Below, one piece after another: positions 59,884-64,000 of a DNA stretch of 64,000 nucleotides (position 1 is the stretch's first letter; each line of letters begins with the position of its first letter). The DNA lies in the NCBI GenBank assembly GCA_913045315.1, contig CAJWQJ010000012.1, positions 1-64,000 on the forward strand, in the 5' to 3' direction. The position numbers and the translations under genes are program-made. Under the pieces are notes generated by a model that saw nothing but the letters and a program-made list of their open reading frames with translations, was not told the origin of the DNA and did no database searches. The stretch is from an uncultured Chloroflexota bacterium (lineage in GTDB: Bacteria; Chloroflexota; Dehalococcoidia; Lucifugimonadales; UBA1127).

Positions 59884-61677
59884 ATGTGTGGAATAGTAGG
59901 ATATACAGGTTATAAAAAAGCCCATTCAATAATATTGAATGGGCTAGAACGCCTTGAATATCGCGGGTACGACTCTTGCGGGATTGCCCTTCCTGGCAAA
60001 AAAGCTATAAAGGTTGAAAAACAACTAGGATTTGTAGAAGGTCTAAAAACTAAAAAACAATATTCTGGTTTCTATGGAATAGGACACACCCGATGGGCTA
60101 CTGTTGGCAAACCAACAGTAGAGAATGCTCATCCTTTTACTGATTGTTCTGGTAATATAGCAATCGTTCATAATGGTGATATAGATAATTTCATATCCAT
60201 TCGAGAAAAATTGATGAATGAAGGACATCAATTTTCCTCAGATACTGACAGTGAAATTATAGCCCATTTAATTGAATCCTATGATACTCATACACTTCCA
60301 GAAAGTGTAGCAAAAGCGATTTCAGAATTAAACGGCTCGTATGCCCTTGCTGTCCTAAGTCAACATACAAATCAACTTGTTGTCGCTCGACAAAGCAGCC
60401 CGTTGGTAATAGGAATAGGAAACAATGAGCAATATATAGCCTCTGATGTCCCTGCTATAGCTGAAAAAACTTCTAATGTTATTTTTCTTGAGGACGGTGA
60501 TATCGCATTATTATCTCCTGAAAAACCAGAAATACTCCATAATGAGGTTCCAATACAACGTTCTGTTCACAACATACCGTGGGTTTCTCATGAATTAGGT
60601 AAAGCAGGATATAAACACCATTTCCTTAAAGAAGTACACGAACAACCACGCGTTTTGAGAGACACTATGTCAGGAAGAATTTCAAATGTCACTCCAGGGG
60701 TTTCACGGCATCCAAGTCTTATAAAACATAAAAACCCAGACAATATATTTATCTCTGCATGTGGTTCAGCTTATCATGCAGCATTAATCGGAAAACATTT
60801 TTGGTCCAATTTCACTTCATCTTCCATAAATGTAGAAATAGCTTCTGAAATTGATTCGCTAAAAAATGTAAACGAATCTGATTGGGGAATTTTTATTAGT
60901 CAATCAGGAGAAACTGCTGACACAATTACCGCTGCAGGTATTGCGAAAAATGCTGGGTATACCACCATAGGTCTAACAAATACTCCAAATAGTAGTTTAA
61001 CTCGATTAGTTGAATCTTCAATTGAAACAAAAGCAACCCCGCCTGAAACAAGTGTTGGCGCATCAAAAACTTTCATATCTCAAGTGATGGAACTTTATCT
61101 TCTAGCACTTTCTTCCTCCCCAGTTCCTGTCAATCAATTATATTCATTACTTAATGAACTGCGATCCTTGTCTGAGAAAGCACAACGTACATTGGCAATG
61201 AAATCTACGTTTGAAGAGGCTGGCAAGTGGCTGGCAAAGTATGACAACTCATATCTTATTGCAAAGGGAATTAATTATCCCGTTGCCTTAGAAGGAGCAT
61301 TAAAACTCAAAGAATTAGCCTATCTACATGCCGAAGCATTTCCTGCAGGAGAATTAAAACATGGGCCTTTTGCAATGCTTACCGAATCAACTCCTGTTAT
61401 AGCCATAGTTCCAGATGATTCTCATCAACCAAGAATGTTGACAGCCATAAAGGAAATAAAATCTCGCGGCGCTCCAATAATCGCGATAACAAATGGTGAT
61501 ATTTCAACCATCTCGCCTATAGCAGATATTGCAATTAATGTACCTTCATCAGACTCAATGTTTATGCCAATTATAAATACTATTGCATTACAATTGATTG
61601 CATACTACTGCGCTGATACAAGAGAATGTCCAATTGATAGACCTCGAAATCTAGCTAAAAGTGTCACTGTTCATTAA
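59884..61677 (+). CDS. glmS: Glucosamine-fructose-6-phosphate aminotransferase
   Basis: GlmS, 597 residues, converts fructose 6-phosphate and glutamine to glucosamine 6-phosphate, the entry to all amino sugars of this glycan. Cys2 of MCGIVGYTG is the glutaminase nucleophile, HTRWATVGKP and NGDIDNF belong to that domain. The two SIS domains carry ACGSAYHAALIG, SQSGETADT, AKGINYPVALEGALKLKE and AEAFPAGELKHGP; the C-terminus PRNLAKSVTV is typical. Two perfect short-loop inverted repeats lie near the 5' end. No riboswitch/ribozyme was seen in the 9-base gap. Confidence 0.95.
   Translation: MCGIVGYTGYKKAHSIILNGLERLEYRGYDSCGIALPGKKAIKVEKQLGFVEGLKTKKQYSGFYGIGHTRWATVGKPTVENAHPFTDCSGNIAIVHNGDIDNFISIREKLMNEGHQFSSDTDSEIIAHLIESYDTHTLPESVAKAISELNGSYALAVLSQHTNQLVVARQSSPLVIGIGNNEQYIASDVPAIAEKTSNVIFLEDGDIALLSPEKPEILHNEVPIQRSVHNIPWVSHELGKAGYKHHFLKEVHEQPRVLRDTMSGRISNVTPGVSRHPSLIKHKNPDNIFISACGSAYHAALIGKHFWSNFTSSSINVEIASEIDSLKNVNESDWGIFISQSGETADTITAAGIAKNAGYTTIGLTNTPNSSLTRLVESSIETKATPPETSVGASKTFISQVMELYLLALSSSPVPVNQLYSLLNELRSLSEKAQRTLAMKSTFEEAGKWLAKYDNSYLIAKGINYPVALEGALKLKELAYLHAEAFPAGELKHGPFAMLTESTPVIAIVPDDSHQPRMLTAIKEIKSRGAPIIAITNGDISTISPIADIAINVPSSDSMFMPIINTIALQLIAYYCADTRECPIDRPRNLAKSVTVH
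59919..59945. repeat. 27-bp perfect palindrome inside glmS
   Basis: Bases 59919-59931 and 59933-59945 are perfect reverse complements around one A. It covers codons for KAHSIILNGLE early in the glutaminase domain, a conserved region, and leaves the frame intact. Confidence 0.92.
60098..60121. repeat. 10-bp-arm hairpin repeat inside glmS
   Basis: CTACTGTTGG at 60098-60107 and CCAACAGTAG at 60112-60121 are exact reverse complements around CAAA. It encodes the ATVGKPTVE part of the glutaminase domain. Confidence 0.85.
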
Positions 61678-61707
61678 ATAGAACATTGATGGATACAGGA
61701 TAAACAT

Positions 61708-63495
61708 TTGGAAGGATTTGATAATAAAACCTATGTATTGGTTAATAATGACCAAGATGTAAAACTCTTAGCAAATTATATTAATCTTGCAAATTATCAA
61801 ATTGTAACAACTGGTCCGTATGCAAGTTATGAATTAGATAAAAATAATTTATCATATCTATCAATAGATTCTTTCCATGATAGAGAAAATTTTGGCTTGG
61901 AAATAAACGAAGAATCCAATTCAAAATTTATAAAAATTACCTCTTATATAGATAATTATTTATCTCAAATGGGATTTGGTGGCAAAACACTTGAATACTT
62001 TGAATATCACTTACGTTCACTACTTGACACAATTTTAGGAAGAATATTACTTCTCAAAGAATTTGGTGAAAAAACAAAACCAGAAAAAATTGTTTATCTG
62101 AAAAACTCTATAGAAATACCTTCAGATTTCAGTTTTCCTATCAATGATTTCTGGAGTCCATTTATAGACGTATACACCAAAGAATATGGAATTTCATCAG
62201 AAGTCTTCAACAATAAAACCGGATTAAATGGAAAACCTGTACAAGCAATTCCTTTTGAACATTCACTACTAAAAACAAATCTAATGAATTGGGTAGTGTC
62301 TCTTAAAACATTGGGGGTTAAAAAAAGCATTATTAATCAATTCCGTAAAAAAAACTTACTCATGGTAGGTGGTATTTATGAATGGAGTAACACCCTTTTA
62401 ACGTTATTTTCTTCAGGAGCAGGAATTTCATTTGAACGATTTCCCTACCTTAAGAGAAATTCCTATCTAGAATATTTAAAAGCTTGGACGGAGATGAAAA
62501 AATCACTCATAACAGACCAAGATTTTACTTCGTTATTCACATTTCACAAAGTAAATATTTTTCCGATTTTAAGTCCATATATCGATCAAATGATTGCATC
62601 ATCGTTGGCATACGAATCTTCATTCACAAATAAAAGTACGTACAAAGGGGTATTATTTTCATACATCAATAACGGTGCTGTGTGGAAAAAAATTAAGCAC
62701 CTGCGAACATCTGGAACAAAATCATTCGTTTGGCCACATGGACAAGCCGGAATCTGGTATAACATCAAAAGTGAAGGGCCTCAATTAAATCTCGAGACCG
62801 ATTACTTCCTAGCATACGGAAAAGGAACTGAGGATACAATAAAGCCATTTACTGAAAAAAATGGAATTTCAACTGTTCCCATTGGATCTTCAAGGCTTGA
62901 TACGCTTATCAGTTCAAATGAAAACCAAGTGGGAGAAAATATACTATATGTAACTACAAACTATTTTGGACCTACTCTAAGATATTACTGGAGTCCAGTT
63001 TGGTCAGATCTTTATCAATATGAATGGCAAAAAAAAATTCTTTCATACCTTGCCAGCTTACATAAAGAAAAAATAATTTTTAAACATCATCCTAGTCAGA
63101 AACGATATGCAAACTTTCCACCAATAATCTTTGATAACCCTTATCTTAGAGTTATATCAGACACATCCAGTTTTACAGATTATCTCGGTGCTTCCAAAAT
63201 TATTATTATCGATAATTTAAGCACTACACTAATGCAAGCTCTTACAACAAAAATTCCTTTATTTATTTTGCTTACAAATCGTGAAACATCTGAAGCTTCA
63301 GTAGCGGCTCTTAAAAAAAGAGCAATATGCTCAGAAAATGTTGATGAGCTAATCAATAGTATTGATCAGTATATTAACCACAATATATACCCAGCAGATA
63401 TTTTGAATGATGAAGCGTTACGCTTTTATGGTACTTACAGGGGAGATGGCAAAAGTCATTTGCGAGCTGCCGAATTTGTTTTAAGAAAAATATAA
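61708..63495 (+). CDS. Large uncharacterised protein, GT-B-like C-terminus
   Basis: A 595-residue soluble protein starting with TTG, with CAGGA seven bases upstream. The C-terminal third shows WPHGQAGIWY, IPIGSSRLDTL-like start, IIFKHHPSQKRY and IIIDNLSTTLMQALTTKIPLF, the layout of CDP-glycerol-type and capsule transferases. The N-terminal 300 residues are not recognisable. It is the third large protein of this kind in the island (also 35180 and 40278). Probably a transferase; substrate unknown. Confidence 0.6.
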   Translation: MEGFDNKTYVLVNNDQDVKLLANYINLANYQIVTTGPYASYELDKNNLSYLSIDSFHDRENFGLEINEESNSKFIKITSYIDNYLSQMGFGGKTLEYFEYHLRSLLDTILGRILLLKEFGEKTKPEKIVYLKNSIEIPSDFSFPINDFWSPFIDVYTKEYGISSEVFNNKTGLNGKPVQAIPFEHSLLKTNLMNWVVSLKTLGVKKSIINQFRKKNLLMVGGIYEWSNTLLTLFSSGAGISFERFPYLKRNSYLEYLKAWTEMKKSLITDQDFTSLFTFHKVNIFPILSPYIDQMIASSLAYESSFTNKSTYKGVLFSYINNGAVWKKIKHLRTSGTKSFVWPHGQAGIWYNIKSEGPQLNLETDYFLAYGKGTEDTIKPFTEKNGISTVPIGSSRLDTLISSNENQVGENILYVTTNYFGPTLRYYWSPVWSDLYQYEWQKKILSYLASLHKEKIIFKHHPSQKRYANFPPIIFDNPYLRVISDTSSFTDYLGASKIIIIDNLSTTLMQALTTKIPLFILLTNRETSEASVAALKKRAICSENVDELINSIDQYINHNIYPADILNDEALRFYGTYRGDGKSHLRAAEFVLRKI

Positions 63496-63517
63496 TGAAT
63501 CTCAAAATTAATTGAAA

Positions 63518-64000
63518 TTATTCACCACCACTGACAGAAAAAACTTGACCAGTAATATAATTTGAAGCTGATGAAGTTAAAAATAGGACCATTTGTGCGA
63601 TATCTTCAGGAGTACCCATTTTTTTTAATGGAATAAGATCAATGCGTTCTTCCATATTGTTTTTCGGGGCTTTATTGTGAAACGAAGTATCGATAATTCC
63701 AGGTCGAATGGTATTAACAAGGATGTTATGTTCTGCACCAGCTTTGGATAAGCTAATTGTTAGGGATTCAAGCGCCGATTTAGCTGCGGCATAATGCATA
63801 GATTGTAATGATCCACCAAATTTGGCACTTATAGAACTAATATTTATGATGCGTCCCCCACCTGAATCCTTCATAAATTTAAAAGCTTCCCTAGATAATA
63901 GAAAAGGAGCAATATAATTTAAATTTATTGTGTCTGTGAGAGATTGAGGATCAATTTCTAAGAAGTGGTAATTTCCTATATTTGCTCCAGCATTATTAAT
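63518..64000 (-). CDS. SDR family oxidoreductase (partial, runs off the window)
   Basis: The frame continues without a stop to base 64000, giving the last 160 or so residues of a classical SDR; the N-terminal cofactor loop is beyond the window. NNAGANIG, IINISSISAKFGG with the catalytic Ser, HYAAAK with Tyr-Lys, and RPGIIDT plus the C-terminal SNYITGQVFSVSGG are clear. A Met at 63874 is internal. It resembles FabG-like reductases; in this location it may act on a sugar. It converges on the 61708 gene with 22 bases between stops. Confidence 0.88.
   Translation of the reverse strand: MNNAGANIGNYHFLEIDPQSLTDTINLNYIAPFLLSREAFKFMKDSGGGRIINISSISAKFGGSLQSMHYAAAKSALESLTISLSKAGAEHNILVNTIRPGIIDTSFHNKAPKNNMEERIDLIPLKKMGTPEDIAQMVLFLTSSASNYITGQVFSVSGGE

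Overview
The window is AT-rich bacterial DNA (roughly one third G+C by eye), densely coded on both strands, with no tRNA, rRNA, insertion sequence, phage gene or CRISPR array that I can recognise. The gene mix (acyl-CoA dehydrogenase of the heteromeric type, FAD-linked oxidase, XdhC/MobA-like molybdenum cofactor genes, 7Fe ferredoxin, class II fumarase, many small-molecule SDRs) fits a free-living, probably aquatic heterotroph. A marine Chloroflexota of SAR202 type would suit it, but that assignment is a low-confidence inference.

Layout. 1-1838: tail of an upstream gene, a strong hairpin terminator, an acyl-CoA dehydrogenase and a small membrane protein. 7342-1850 (minus strand): VWA-domain protein, Lrp/AsnC regulator, ferredoxin and the molybdate importer modABC. 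7513-9217: gatB-secG. 15729-9242 (minus strand): xdhC, mobA-like, ispD, ispF, cysS, an FAD-linked oxidase and an inositol-monophosphatase-like gene, tightly packed. 15871-17265: fumC. 19168-17300 (minus strand): thiG-thiE-thiS plus a coupled small ORF.

19350-63495 is a surface-polysaccharide island of about 44 kb. It carries two NeuB-type nonulosonate synthases, three CMP-sugar-synthetase-like cytidylyltransferases (two SpsF-like, one NeuA-like), two DegT aminotransferases, many NAD-dependent epimerases, a CDP-glucose branch (RfbF, RfbG-like, cupin epimerase, reductase), two nucleotide-sugar 6-dehydrogenases, GlmS and a GlmU-like protein for UDP-HexNAc supply. It also has an initiating phosphoglycosyltransferase, GT2/GT4/GT-B/GT-C glycosyltransferases, an O-antigen-ligase/Wzy-like polymerase, a Wzz-like chain-length protein and an MsbA/PglK-type ABC exporter in place of a visible Wzx. 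The expected product is an acidic glycan carrying one or more sialic-acid-like sugars.

The most unusual parts are probable tailoring enzymes: an MBL-fold plus Rieske protein that resembles CMP-Neu5Ac hydroxylase (CMAH) but with the domains in the opposite order (46829-48391), a DUF692/MNIO-like TIM-barrel protein (30101-30886), and a fused ArnA-type formyltransferase and methyltransferase (30894-32534). Together they suggest an undescribed nonulosonate-modification pathway. A second, unrelated oddity is a set of perfect inverted repeats with almost no loop, several of them inside conserved genes (22468-22505, 9323-9347, 59919-59945) and one of 48 bp in a divergent promoter region (7421-7468).
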